A program made the translations under genes and the position numbers. Of a stretch of 64,000 nt of DNA, positions 24,201 to 38,800 are shown one piece after another; position 1 is the first letter of the stretch; the number at the start of each line of letters is the position of its first letter. The DNA is from Plantago ovata (taxonomy: Eukaryota > Streptophyta > Magnoliopsida > Lamiales > Plantaginaceae): contig CM051458.1 of assembly GCA_028274465.1 (NCBI GenBank), forward strand, positions 25,435,566 through 25,499,565. Reading direction: 5' to 3'. The notes under the pieces were generated by a model. The model had not been told where the DNA came from and searched no databases. It saw only the letters and a program-made list of their open reading frames with translations.

Positions 24201-27200
24201 TGATCTAGTTGTTGTTCTAGATAAAGGGAAGACATACAACTCATTCTTTACATGGGATTGTATCTTTCATCTACCTAAAGCAATAGAAAGTGAATGAATG
24301 AATCAATAGACAAATAATCTAGTTTGTAAGGGTAATGGAAAGGTTAGTTTCAGCTATAGTACTTGTAGTTAGTTCTCTCCTATGTTTGAGGAAAGGGATA
24401 TCATAATGGAACACTCTAAATAGCAATCTAACTAATCTAGTGATCTAGTTGTTGTTCTAGATAAAGGGAAGACATACAACTCATTCTTTACATGGGATTG
24501 TATCTTTCATCTACCTAAAGCAATAGAAAGTGAATGAATGAATCAATAGACAACTAATCTAGTTTGTAAGGGTAATGGAAAGGTTAGTTTCAGCTATAGT
24601 ACTTGTAGTTAGTTCTCTCCTATGTTTGAGGAAAGGGATATCATAATGGAACACTCTAAATAGCAATCTAACTAATCTAGTGATCTAGTTGTTGTTCTAG
24701 ATAAAGGGAAGACATACAACTCATTCTTTACATGGGATTGTATCTTTCATCTACCTAAAGCAATAGAAAGTGAATGAATGAATCAATAGACAACTAATCT
24801 AGTTTGTAAGGGTAATGGAAAGGTTAGTTTCAGCTATAGTACTTGTAGTTAGTTCTCTCCTATGTTTGAGGAAAGGGATATCATAATGGAACACTCTAAA
24901 TAGCAATCTAACTAATCTAGTGATCTAGTTGTTGTTCTAGATAAAGGGAAGACATACAACTCATTCTTTACATGGGATTGTATCTTTCATCTACCTAAAG
25001 CAATAGAAAGTGAATGAATGAATCAATAGACAACTAATCTAGTTTGTAAGGGTAATGGAAAGGTTAGTTTCAGCTATAGTACTTGTAGTTAGTTCTCTCC
25101 TATGTTTGAGGAAAGGGATATCATAATGGAACACTCTAAATAGCAATCTAACTAATCTAGTGATCTAGTTGTTGTTCTAGATAAAGGGAAGACATACAAC
25201 TCATTCTTTACATGGGATTGTATCTTTCATCTACCTAAAGCAATAGAAAGTGAATGAATGAATCAATAGACAACTAATCTAGTTTGTAAGGGTAATGGAA
25301 AGGTTAGTTTCAGCTATAGTACTTGTAGTTAGTTCTCTCCTATGTTTGAGGAAAGGGATATCATAATGGAACACTCTAAATAGCAATCTAACTAATCTAG
25401 TGATCTAGTTGTTGTTCTAGATAAAGGGAAGACATACAACTCATTCTTTACATGGGATTGTATCTTTCATCTACCTAAAGCAATAGAAAGTGAATGAATG
25501 AATCAATAGACAACTAATCTAGTTTGTAAGGGTAATGGAAAGGTTAGTTTCAGCTATAGTACTTGTAGTTAGTTCTCTCCTATGTTTGAGGAAAGGGATA
25601 TCATAATGGAACACTCTAAATAGCAATCTAACTAATCTAGTGATCTAGTTGTTGTTCTAGATAAAGGGAAGACATACAACTCATTCTTTACATGGGATTG
25701 TATCTTTCATCTACCTAAAGCAATAGAAAGTGAATGAATGAATCAATAGACAACTAATCTAGTTTGTAAGGGTAATGGAAAGGTTAGTTTCAGCTATAGT
25801 ACTTGTAGTTAGTTCTCTCCTATGTTTGAGGAAAGGGATATCATAATGGAACACTCTAAATAGCAATCTAACTAATCTAGTGATCTAGTTGTTGTTCTAG
25901 ATAAAGGGAAGACATACAACTCATTCTTTACATGGGATTGTATCTTTCATCTACCTAAAGCAATAGAAAGTGAATGAATGAATCAATAGACAACTAATCT
26001 AGTTTGTAAGGGTAATGGAAAGGTTAGTTTCAGCTATAGTACTTGTAGTTAGTTCTCTCCTATGTTTGAGGAAAGGGATATCATAATGGAACACTCTAAA
26101 TAGCAATCTAACTAATCTAGTGATCTAGTTGTTGTTCTAGATAAAGGGAAGACATACAACTCATTCTTTACATGGGATTGTATCTTTCATCTACCTAAAG
26201 CAATAGAAAGTGAATGAATGAATCAATAGACAACTAATCTAGTTTGTAAGGGTAATGGAAAGGTTAGTTTCAGCTATAGTACTTGTAGTTAGTTCTCTCC
26301 TATGTTTGAGGAAAGGGATATCATAATGGAACACTCTAAATAGCAATCTAACTAATCTAGTGATCTAGTTGTTGTTCTAGATAAAGGGAAGACATACAAC
26401 TCATTCTTTACATGGGATTGTATCTTTCATCTACCTAAAGCAATAGAAAGTGAATGAATGAATCAATAGACAACTAATCTAGTTTGTAAGGGTAATGGAA
26501 AGGTTAGTTTCAGCTATAGTACTTGTAGTTAGTTCTCTCCTATGTTTGAGGAAAGGGATATCATAATGGAACACTCTAAATAGCAATCTAACTAATCTAG
26601 TGATCTAGTTGTTGTTCTAGATAAAGGGAAGACATACAACTCATTCTTTACATGGGATTGTATCTTTCATCTACCTAAAGCAATAGAAAGTGAATGAATG
26701 AATCAATAGACAACTAATCTAGTTTGTAAGGGTAATGGAAAGGTTAGTTTCAGCTATAGTACTTGTAGTTAGTTCTCTCCTATGTTTGAGGAAAGGGATA
26801 TCATAATGGAACACTCTAAATAGCAATCTAACTAATCTAGTGATCTAGTTGTTGTTCTAGATAAAGGGAAGACATACAACTCATTCTTTACATGGGATTG
26901 TATCTTTCATCTACCTAAAGCAATAGAAAGTGAATGAATGAATCAATAGACAACTAATCTAGTTTGTAAGGGTAATGGAAAGGTTAGTTTCAGCTATAGT
27001 ACTTGTAGTTAGTTCTCTCCTATGTTTGAGGAAAGGGATATCATAATGGAACACTCTAAATAGCAATCTAACTAATCTAGTGATCTAGTTGTTGTTCTAG
27101 ATAAAGGGAAGACATACAACTCATTCTTTACATGGGATTGTATCTTTCATCTACCTAAAGCAATAGAAAGTGAATGAATGAATCAATAGACAACTAATCT

Positions 27201-29596
27201 AGTTTGTAAGGGTAATGGAAAGGTTAGTTTCAGCTATAGTACTTGTAGTTAGTTCTCTCCTATGTTTGAGGAAAGGGATATCATAATGGAACACTCTAAA
27301 TAGCAATCTAACTAATCTAGTGATCTAGTTGTTGTTCTAGATAAAGGGAAGACATACAACTCATTCTTTACATGGGATTGTATCTTTCATCTACCTAAAG
27401 CAATAGAAAGTGAATGAATGAATCAATAGACAACTAATCTAGTTTGTAAGGGTAATGGAAAGGTTAGTTTCAGCTATAGTACTTGTAGTTAGTTCTCTCC
27501 TATGTTTGAGGAAAGGGATATCATAATGGAACACTCTAAATAGCAATCTAACTAATCTAGTGATCTAGTTGTTGTTCTAGATAAAGGGAAGACATACAAC
27601 TCATTCTTTACATGGGATTGTATCTTTCATCTACCTAAAGCAATAGAAAGTGAATGAATGAATCAATAGACAACTAATCTAGTTTGTAAGGGTAATGGAA
27701 AGGTTAGTTTCAGCTATAGTACTTGTAGTTAGTTCTCTCCTATGTTTGAGGAAAGGGATATCATAATGGAACACTCTAAATAGCAATCTAACTAATCTAG
27801 TGATCTAGTTGTTGTTCTAGATAAAGGGAAGACATACAACTCATTCTTTACATGGGATTGTATCTTTCATCTACCTAAAGCAATAGAAAGTGAATGAATG
27901 AATCAATAGACAACTAATCTAGTTTGTAAGGGTAATGGAAAGGTTAGTTTCAGCTATAGTACTTGTAGTTAGTTCTCTCCTATGTTTGAGGAAAGGGATA
28001 TCATAATGGAACACTCTAAATAGCAATCTAACTAATCTAGTGATCTAGTTGTTGTTCTAGATAAAGGGAAGACATACAACTCATTCTTTACATGGGATTG
28101 TATCTTTCATCTACCTAAAGCAATAGAAAGTGAATGAATGAATCAATAGACAACTAATCTAGTTTGTAAGGGTAATGGAAAGGTTAGTTTCAGCTATAGT
28201 ACTTGTAGTTAGTTCTCTCCTATGTTTGAGGAAAGGGATATCATAATGGAACACTCTAAATAGCAATCTAACTAATCTAGTGATCTAGTTGTTGTTCTAG
28301 ATAAAGGGAAGACATACAACTCATTCTTTACATGGGATTGTATCTTTCATCTACCTAAAGCAATAGAAAGTGAATGAATGAATCAATAGACAACTAATCT
28401 AGTTTGTAAGGGTAATGGAAAGGTTAGTTTCAGCTATAGTACTTGTAGTTAGTTCTCTCCTATGTTTGAGGAAAGGGATATCATAATGGAACACTCTAAA
28501 TAGCAATCTAACTAATCTAGTGATCTAGTTGTTGTTCTAGATAAAGGGAAGACATACAACTCATTCTTTACATGGGATTGTATCTTTCATCTACCTAAAG
28601 CAATAGAAAGTGAATGAATGAATCAATAGACAACTAATCTAGTTTGTAAGGGTAATGGAAAGGTTAGTTTCAGCTATAGTACTTGTAGTTAGTTCTCTCC
28701 TATGTTTGAGGAAAGGGATATCATAATGGAACACTCTAAATAGCAATCTAACTAATCTAGTGATCTAGTTGTTGTTCTAGATAAAGGGAAGACATACAAC
28801 TCATTCTTTACATGGGATTGTATCTTTCATCTACCTAAAGCAATAGAAAGTGAATGAATGAATCAATAGACAACTAATCTAGTTTGTAAGGGTAATGGAA
28901 AGGTTAGTTTCAGCTATAGTACTTGTAGTTAGTTCTCTCCTATGTTTGAGGAAAGGGATATCATAATGGAACACTCTAAATAGCAATCTAACTAATCTAG
29001 TGATCTAGTTGTTGTTCTAGATAAAGGGAAGACATACAACTCATTCTTTACATGGGATTGTATCTTTCATCTACCTAAAGCAATAGAAAGTGAATGAATG
29101 AATCAATAGACAACTAATCTAGTTTGTAAGGGTAATGGAAAGGTTAGTTTCAGCTATAGTACTTGTAGTTAGTTCTCTCCTATGTTTGAGGAAAGGGATA
29201 TCATAATGGAACACTCTAAATAGCAATCTAACTAATCTAGTGATCTAGTTGTTGTTCTAGATAAAGGGAAGACATACAACTCATTCTTTACATGGGATTG
29301 TATCTTTCATCTACCTAAAGCAATAGAAAGTGAATGAATGAATCAATAGACAACTAATCTAGTTTGTAAGGGTAATGGAAAGGTTAGTTTCAGCTATAGT
29401 ACTTGTAGTTAGTTCTCTCCTATGTTTGAGGAAAGGGATATCATAATGGAACACTCTAAATAGCAATCTAACTAATCTAGTGATCTAGTTGTTGTTCTAG
29501 ATAAAGGGAAGACATACAACTCATTCTTTACATGGGATTGTATCTTTCATCTACCTAAAGCAATAGAAAGTGAATGAATGAATCAATAGACAACTA
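18267..29596 (-). repeat. Hyper-homogeneous block of about 47 identical 240-bp monomers, reverse orientation
   Basis: Each 240-bp unit repeats letter for letter. The only difference I could find is one C-to-A at 24,314. The block ends with an altered monomer at 29,597 (241 bp, taagtttag and gtaaggga). The sequence is the reverse complement of the monomer at 1-1046. Such uniformity means either very recent amplification or an assembler's consensus repeated many times. Confidence 0.95.
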
Positions 29597-32500
29597 AGTT
29601 TAGTTTGTAAGGGTAAGGGAAAGGTTAGTTTCAACTATAGTACTTGTAGTTAGTTCTCTCCTATGTTTGAGGAAAGGGATATCATAATGGAACACTCTAA
29701 ATAGCAATCTAACTAATCTAGTGATCTAGTTGTTGTTCTAGATAAAGGGAAGACATACAACTCATTCTTTACATGGGATTGTATCTTTCATCTACCTAAA
29801 GCAATAGAAAGTGAATGAATGAATCAATAGACAACTAATCTAGTTTGTAAGGGTAATGGAAAGGTTAGTTTCAGCTATAGTACTTGTAGTTAGTTCTCTC
29901 CTATGTTTGAGGAAAGGGATATCATAATGGAACACTCTAAATAGCAATCTAACTAATCTAGTGATCTAGTTGTTGTTCTAGATAAAGGGAAGACATACAA
30001 CTCATTCTTTACATGGGATTGTATCTTTCATCTACCTAAAGCAATAGAAAGTGAATGAATGAATCAATAGACAACTAATCTAGTTTGTAAGGGTAATGGA
30101 AAGGTTAGTTTCAGCTATAGTACTTGTAGTTAGTTCTCTCCTATGTTTGAGGAAAGGGATATCATAATGGAACACTCTAAATAGCAATCTAACTAATCTA
30201 GTGATCTAGTTGTTGTTCTAGATAAAGGGAAGACATACAACTCATTCTTTACATGGGATTGTATCTTTCATCTACCTAAAGCAATAGAAAGTGAATGAAT
30301 GAATCAATAGACAACTAATCTAGTTTGTAAGGGTAATGGAAAGGTTAGTTTCAGCTATAGTACTTGTAGTTAGTTCTCTCCTATGTTTGAGGAAAGGGAT
30401 ATCATAATGGAACACTCTAAATAGCAATCTAACTAATCTAGTGATCTAGTTGTTGTTCTAGATAAAGGGAAGACATACAACTCATTCTTTACATGGGATT
30501 GTATCTTTCATCTACCTAAAGCAATAGAAAGTGAATGAATGAATCATCTATAGTACAACTAATAGGTTAGTTTGTAACTTGTAATGGAAAGGTTAGTTTC
30601 AACTCTAGTACTTGTAGTTAGTTCTCTCCTATGTTTGAGGAAAGGGATATCATAATGGAACACTCTAAATAGCAATCTAACTAATCTAGTGATCTAGTTG
30701 TTGTTCTAGATAAAGGGAAGACATACAACTCATTCTTTACATGGGATTGTATCTTTCATCTACCTAAAGCAATAGAAAGTGAATGAATGAATCAATAGAC
30801 AACTAATCTAGTTTGTAAGGGTAATGGAAAGGTTAGTTTCAGCTATAGTACTTGTAGTTAGTTCTCTCCTATGTTTGAGGAAAGGGATATCATAATGGAA
30901 CACTCTAAATAGCAATCTAACTAATCTAGTGATCTAGTTGTTGTTCTAGATAAAGGGAAGACATACAACTCATTCTTTACATGGGATTGTATCTTTCATC
31001 TACCTAAAGCAATAGAAAGTGGATGAATGAATCAAGTTAGTAAGCACAATAGATAGGTTAGTTTGGACTAAAACTTGTAATGGAAAAGGTTATTTGATTG
31101 TGTATATAACTCTAGTACTTGTAGTTAGTTCTCTCCTATGTTTGAGGAAAGGGATATCATAATGGAACACTCTAAATAGCAATCTAACTAATCTAGTGAT
31201 CTAGTTGTTGTTCTAGATAAAGGGAAGACATACAACTCATTCTTTACATGGGATTGTATCTTTCATCTACCTAAAGCAATAGAAAGTGAATGAATGAATC
31301 AATAGACAACTAATCTAGTTTGTAAGGGTAATGGAAAGGTTAGTTTCAGCTATAGTACTTGTAGTTAGTTCTCTCCTATGTTTGAGGAAAGGGATATCAT
31401 AATGGAACACTCTAAATAGCAATCTAACTAATCTAGTGATCTAGTTGTTGTTCTAGATAAAGGGAAGACATACAACTCATTCTTTACATGGGATTGTATC
31501 TTTCATCTACCTAAAGCAATAGAAAGTGAATGAATGAATCAATAGACAACTAATCTAGTTTGTAAGGGTAATGGAAAGGTTAGTTTCAGCTATAGTACTT
31601 GTAGTTAGTTCTCTCCTATGTTTGAGGAAAGGGATATCATAATGGAACACTCTAAATAGCAATCTAACTAATCTAGTGATCTAGTTGTTGTTCTAGATAA
31701 AGGGAAGACATACAACTCATTCTTTACATGGGATTGTATCTTTCATCTACCTAAAGCAATAGAAAGTGAATGAATGAATCAATAGACAACTAATCTAGTT
31801 TGTAAGGGTAATGGAAAGGTTAGTTTCAGCTATAGTACTTGTAGTTAGTTCTCTCCTATGTTTGAGGAAAGGGATATCATAATGGAACACTCTAAATAGC
31901 AATCTAACTAATCTAGTGATCTAGTTGTTGTTCTAGATAAAGGGAAGACATACAACTCATTCTTTACATGGGATTGTATCTTTCATCTACCTAAAGCAAT
32001 AGAAAGTGAATGAATGAATCAATAGACAACTAATCTAGTTTGTAAGGGTAATGGAAAGGTTAGTTTCAGCTATAGTACTTGTAGTTAGTTCTCTCCTATG
32101 TTTGAGGAAAGGGATATCATAATGGAACACTCTAAATAGCAATCTAACTAATCTAGTGATCTAGTTGTTGTTCTAGATAAAGGGAAGACATACAACTCAT
32201 TCTTTACATGGCATTGTATCTTTCATCTACATAAAGCAATAGAAAGTGGATGAATGAATCATCTAGTTAGTAAGCACAATAGATAGGTTAGTTTCAATGG
32301 ACTATTAAACTTGCTCATTTAGAAAGCAAGGAACTTCTTATTTGATTGTGTATATAACTCTAGTACTTGTAGTTAGTTCTCTCCTATGTTTGAGGAAAGG
32401 GATATCATAATGGAACACTCTAAATAGCAATCTAACTAATCTAGTGATCTAGTTGTTGTTCTAGATAAAGGGAAGACATACAACTCATTCTTTACATGGG

Positions 32501-35500
32501 ATTGTATCTTTCATCTACCTAAAGCAATAGAAAGTGAATGAATGAATCAATAGACAACTAATCTAGTTTGTAAGGGTAATGGAAAGGTTAGTTTCAGCTA
32601 TAGTACTTGTAGTTAGTTCTCTCCTATGTTTGAGGAAAGGGATATCATAATGGAACACTCTAAATAGCAATCTAACTAATCTAGTGATCTAGTTGTTGTT
32701 CTAGATAAAGGGAAGACATACAACTCATTCTTTACATGGGATTGTATCTTTCATCTACCTAAAGCAATAGAAAGTGAATGAATGAATCAATAGACAACTA
32801 ATCTAGTTTGTAAGGGTAATGGAAAGGTTAGTTTCAGCTATAGTACTTGTAGTTAGTTCTCTCCTATGTTTGAGGAAAGGGATATCATAATGGAACACTC
32901 TAAATAGCAATCTAACTAATCTAGTGATCTAGTTGTTGTTCTAGATAAAGGGAAGACATACAACTCATTCTTTACATGGGATTGTATCTTTCATCTACCT
33001 AAAGCAATAGAAAGTGAATGAATGAATCAATAGACAACTAATCTAGTTTGTAAGGGTAATGGAAGGGTTAGTTTCAGCTATAGTACTTGTAGTTAGTTCT
33101 CTCCTATGTTTGAGGAAAGGGATATCATAATGGAACACTCTAAATAGCAATCTAACTAATCTAGTGATCTAGTTGTTGTTCTAGATAAATACAACTCATT
33201 CTTTACATGGCATTGTATCTTTCATCTACCTAAAGCAATAGAAAGTGGATGAATGAATCATCTAGTTAGTAAGCACAATAGATAGGTTAGTTTCAATGGA
33301 CTATTAAACTTGCTCATTTAGGAAAGGGAACTTCTTATTTGATTGTGTATATAACTCTAGTACTTGTAGTTAGTTCTCTCCTATGTTTGAGGAAAGGGAT
33401 ATCATAATGGAACACTCTAAATAGCAATCTAACTAATCTAGTGATCTAGTTGTTGTTCTAGATAAAGGGAAGACATACAACTCATTCTTTACATGGGATT
33501 GTATCTTTCATCTACCTAAAGCAATAGAAAGTGAATGAATGAATCAATAGACAACTAATCTAGTTTGTAAGGGTAATGGAAAGGTTAGTTTCAGCTATAG
33601 TACTTGTAGTTAGTTCTCTCCTATGTTTGAGGAAAGGGATATCATAATGGAACACTCTAAATAGCAATCTAACTAATCTAGTGATCTAGTTGTTGTTCTA
33701 GATAAAGGGAAGACATACAACTCATTCTTTACATGGGATTGTATCTTTCATCTACCTAAAGCAATAGAAAGTGAATGAATGAATCAATAGACAACTAATC
33801 TAGTTTGTAAGGGTAATGGAAAGGTTAGTTTCAGCTATAGTACTTGTAGTTAGTTCTCTCCTATGTTTGAGGAAAGGGATATCATAATGGAACACTCTAA
33901 ATAGCAATCTAACTAATCTAGTGATCTAGTTGTTGTTCTAGATAAAGGGAAGACATACAACTCATTCTTTACATGGGATTGTATCTTTCATCTACCTAAA
34001 GCAATAGAAAGTGAATGAATGAATCAATAGACAACTAATCTAGTTTGTAAGGGTAATGGAAAGGTTAGTTTCAGCTATAGTACTTGTAGTTAGTTCTCTC
34101 CTATGTTTGAGGAAAGGGATATCATAATGGAACACTCTAAATAGCAATCTAACTAATCTAGTGATCTAGTTGTTGTTCTAGATAAAGGGAAGACATACAA
34201 CTCATTCTTTACATGGGATTGTATCTTTCATCTACCTAAAGCAATAGAAAGTGAATGAATGAATCAATAGACAACTAATCTAGTTTGTAAGGGTAATGGA
34301 AAGGTTAGTTTCAGCTATAGTACTTGTAGTTAGTTCTCTCCTATGTTTGAGGAAAGGGATATCATAATGGAACACTCTAAATAGCAATCTAACTAATCTA
34401 GTGATCTAGTTGTTGTTCTAGATAAAGGGAAGACATACAACTCATTCTTTACATGGGATTGTATCTTTCATCTACCTAAAGCAATAGAAAGTGAATGAAT
34501 GAATCAATAGACAACTAATCTAGTTTGTAAGGGTAATGGAAAGGTTAGTTTCAGCTATAGTACTTGTAGTTAGTTCTCTCCTATGTTTGAGGAAAGGGAT
34601 ATCATAATGGAACACTCTAAATAGCAATCTAACTAATCTAGTGATCTAGTTGTTGTTCTAGATAAAGGGAAGACATACAACTCATTCTTTACATGGGATT
34701 GTATCTTTCATCTACCTAAAGCAATAGAAAGTGAATGAATGAATCAATAGACAACTAATCTAGTTTGTAAGGGTAATGGAAAGGTTAGTTTCAGCTATAG
34801 TACTTGTAGTTAGTTCTCTCCTATGTTTGAGGAAAGGGATATCATAATGGAACACTCTAAATAGCAATCTAACTAATCTAGTGATCTAGTTGTTGTTCTA
34901 GATAAAGGGAAGACATACAACTCATTCTTTACATGGGATTGTATCTTTCATCTACCTAAAGCAATAGAAAGTGAATGAATGAATCAATAGACAACTAATC
35001 TAGTTTGTAAGGGTAATGGAAAGGTTAGTTTCAGCTATAGTACTTGTAGTTAGTTCTCTCCTATGTTTGAGGAAAGGGATATCATAATGGAACACTCTAA
35101 ATAGCAATCTAACTAATCTAGTGATCTAGTTGTTGTTCTAGATAAAGGGAAGACATACAACTCATTCTTTACATGGGATTGTATCTTTCATCTACCTAAA
35201 GCAATAGAAAGTGAATGAATGAATCAATAGACAACTAATCTAGTTTGTAAGGGTAATGGAAAGGTTAGTTTCAGCTATAGTACTTGTAGTTAGTTCTCAC
35301 CTATGTTTGAGGAAAGGGATATTATAAAGGAACACTCTAAATAGCAATCTAACTAATCTAGTGATCTAGTTGTTGTTCTAGATAAAGGGAAGACATACAA
35401 CTCATTCTTTACATGGGATTGTATCTTTCATCTACCTAAAGCAATTGAAAGTGAATGAATGAATCAATAGACAACTAATCTAGTTTGTAAGGGTAATAGA

Positions 35501-35800
35501 AAGGTTAGTTTCAGCTATAGTACTTGTAGTTAGTTCTCACCTATGTTTGAGGAAAGGGATATCATAATGGAACACTCTAAATAGCAATCTAACTAATCTA
35601 GTGATCTAGTTGTTGTTCTAGATAAAGGGAAGACATACAACTCATTCTTTCCATGGGATTGTATCTTTCGTCTACCTAAAGCAATAGAAAGTGAATGAAT
35701 GAATCAATAGACAACTAATCTAGTTTGTAAGGGTAATGGAAAGGTTAGTTTCAGCTATAGTACTTGTAGTTAGTTCTCTCCTATGTTTGAGGAAAGGGAT
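29597..35800 (-). repeat. Satellite array, reverse orientation, mostly uniform with hybrid and type-B monomers
   Basis: Mostly the same 240-bp monomer as the preceding block. Exceptions are odd hybrid monomers near 30,545 and 31,020 that mix pieces of the normal and type-B units, clean type-B units near 32.2 and 33.2 kb, and a monomer lacking about 10 bp at 33,189. Substitutions start to accumulate from about 35.3 kb. Confidence 0.93.
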
Positions 35801-38800
35801 ATCATAATGCAACACTCTAAATAGCAATCTAACTAACCTAGTGATCCAGCAGTTGTTCTATACATACAACTCATTCTTTACATGGCATTGTATCTTTCAT
35901 CTACATAAAGCAATAGAAAGTGGATGAATGAATCATCTAGTTAGTAAGCAAAAAAAATAGGTTAGTTTCAATGGACTCTTTAACTTGCTCATTAAGGAAT
36001 CAAGGGAACTTCTTATTTTATTGTGTATATACTCTAGTACTTGTAGTTAGTTCTCTCCTATGTTTGCGGAAAGGATATCATAACGGAACACTCTATATAG
36101 CAATCTAACTAATCTAGTGATCTAGTTGTTGTTCTAGATAAACGAAAGACATACAACTCATTCTTTACATGGGATTGTATCTTTCATCTACCTAAAGCAA
36201 TAAAAAGTGAATGAATGAATCAATAGACAACTAATCTAGTTTGTAAGGGTAATGGAAAGGTTAGTTTCAGCTATAGTACTTGTAGTTAGTTCTCACCTAT
36301 GTTTGAGGAAAGGGATATCATAATGGAACACTCTAAATAGCAATCTAACTAATCTAGTGATCTAGTTGTTGTTCTAGATAAAGGGAAGACATACAACTCA
36401 TTCTTTACATGGGATTGTATCTTTCATCTACCTAAAGCAATAGAAAGTGAATGAATGAATCAATAGACAATTAATCTAGTTTGTAAGGGTAATGGAAAGG
36501 TTAGTTTCAGCTATAGTACTTGTAGTTAGTTCTCTCCTATGTTTGCGTAAAGGGATATCATAACGGATGACACTATATAGCAATCTAACTAATCTAGTGA
36601 TCTAGTTGTTGTTCTAGATAAAGGGAAGACATACAACTCATTCTTTACATGGCATTATATCTTTCATCTACATAAAGCAATAGAAAGTGGATGAATGAAT
36701 CATCTAGTTAGTAAGCACAATAGATAGGTTAGTTTCAATGGACTATTAAACTTGCTCATTTAGGAAGCAAGGGAACTTCTTATTTGATTGTGTATATAAC
36801 TCTAGTACTTGTAGTTAGTTCTCTCCTATGTTTGAGGAAAGGGATATCATAATGTAACACTCTAAATAGCAATCTAACTAATCTAGTGATCTAGTTGTTG
36901 TTCTAGATAAAGGGAAGACACACAACTCATTCTTTACATGGGATTGTATCTTTCATCTTCCTAATGCAATAGAAAGTGAATGAATGAATCAATAGGCAAC
37001 TAATCTAGTTTGTAAGGGTAATGGAAAGGTTAGTTTCAGCTATAGTACTTGTAGATAGTTCTCTCCTAGGTTTGAGGAAAGGGATATCATAATGGAAACC
37101 TCTAAATAGCAATCTAACTAATCTAGTGATCTAGTTGTTGTTCTAGATAAAGGGAAGACATATAACTCATTCTTTACATGGGATTGTATCTTTCATCTAC
37201 CTAAAGCAATACAAAGTGAATGAATGAATCAATAGACAACTAATCTAGTTTGTAAGGGTAATGGAAAGGTTAGTTTCAGCTATAGTACTTGTAGTTAGTT
37301 CTCTCCTATGTTTGAGGAAAGGGATATCATAATGGAACACTCTAAATAGCAATCTAACTAATCTAGTGATCTAGTTGTTGTTCTAGATAAAGGGAAGACA
37401 TACAACTTATTCTTTACATGGGATTGTATCTTTCGTCTACCTAAAGCAATAGAAAGTGAATGAATGAATCAATAGACAACTAATCTAGTTTGTAAGGGTA
37501 ATGGAAAGGTTAGTTTCAGCTATAGTACTTGTAGTTAGTTCTCTCCTATGTTTGAGGAAAGGGATATCATAATGCAACACTCTAAATAGCAATCTAACTA
37601 ACCTAGTGATCCAGCACTTGTTCTATACATACAACTCATTCTTTACATGGCATTGTATCTTTCATCTACATAAAGCAATAGAAAGTGGATGAATGAATCA
37701 TCTAGTTAGTAAGCAAAAAAATAGGTTAGTTTCAATGGACTCTTTAACTTGCTCATTAAGGAATCAAGGGAACTTCTTATTTTATTGTGTATATAACTCT
37801 AGTACTTGTAGTTAGTTCTCTCCTATGTTTGCGGAAAGGATATCATAACGGAACACTCTATATAGCAATCTAACTAATCTAGTGATCTAGTTGTTGTTCT
37901 AGATAAACGAAAGACATACAACTCATTCTTTACATGGGATTGTATCTTTCATCTACCTAAAGCAATAAAAAGTGAATGAATGAATCAATAGACAACTAAT
38001 CTAGTTTGTAAGGGTAATGGAAAGGTTAGTTTCAGCTATAGTACTTGTAGTTAGTTCTCACCTATGTTTGAGGAAAGGGATATCATAATGGAACACTCTA
38101 AATAGCAATCTAACTAATCTAGTGATCTAGTTGTTGTTCTAGATAAAGGGAAGACATACAACTCATTCTTTACATGGGATTGTATCTTTCATCTACCTAA
38201 AGCAATAGAAAGTGAATGAATGAATCAAAAGACAATTAATCTAGTTTGTAATGGTAATGGAAAGGTTAGTTTCAGCTATAGTACTTGTAGTTAGTTCTCT
38301 CCTATGTTTGCGTAAAGGGATATCATAACGGAACACACTATATAGCAATCTAACTAATCTAGTGATCTAGTTGTTGTTCTAGATAAAGGGAAGACATACA
38401 ACTCATTCTTTACATGGAATTATATCTTTCATCTACATAAAGCAATAGAAAGTGGATGAATGAATCATCTAGTTAGTAAGCACAATAGATAGGTTAGTTT
38501 CAATGGACTATTAAACTTGCTCATTTAGGAAGCAAGGGAACTTCTTATTTGATTGTGTATATAACTCTAGTACTTGTAGTTAGTTCTCTCCTATGTTTGA
38601 GGAAAGGGATATCATAATGTAACACTCTAAATAGCAATCTAACTAATCTAGTGATCTAGTTGTTGTTCTAGATAAAGGGAAGACACACAACTCATTCTTT
38701 ACATGGGATTGTATCTTTCATCTTCCTAATGCAATAGAAAGTGAATGAATGAATCAATAGGCAACTAATCTAGTTTGTAAGGGTAATGGAAAGGTTAGTT

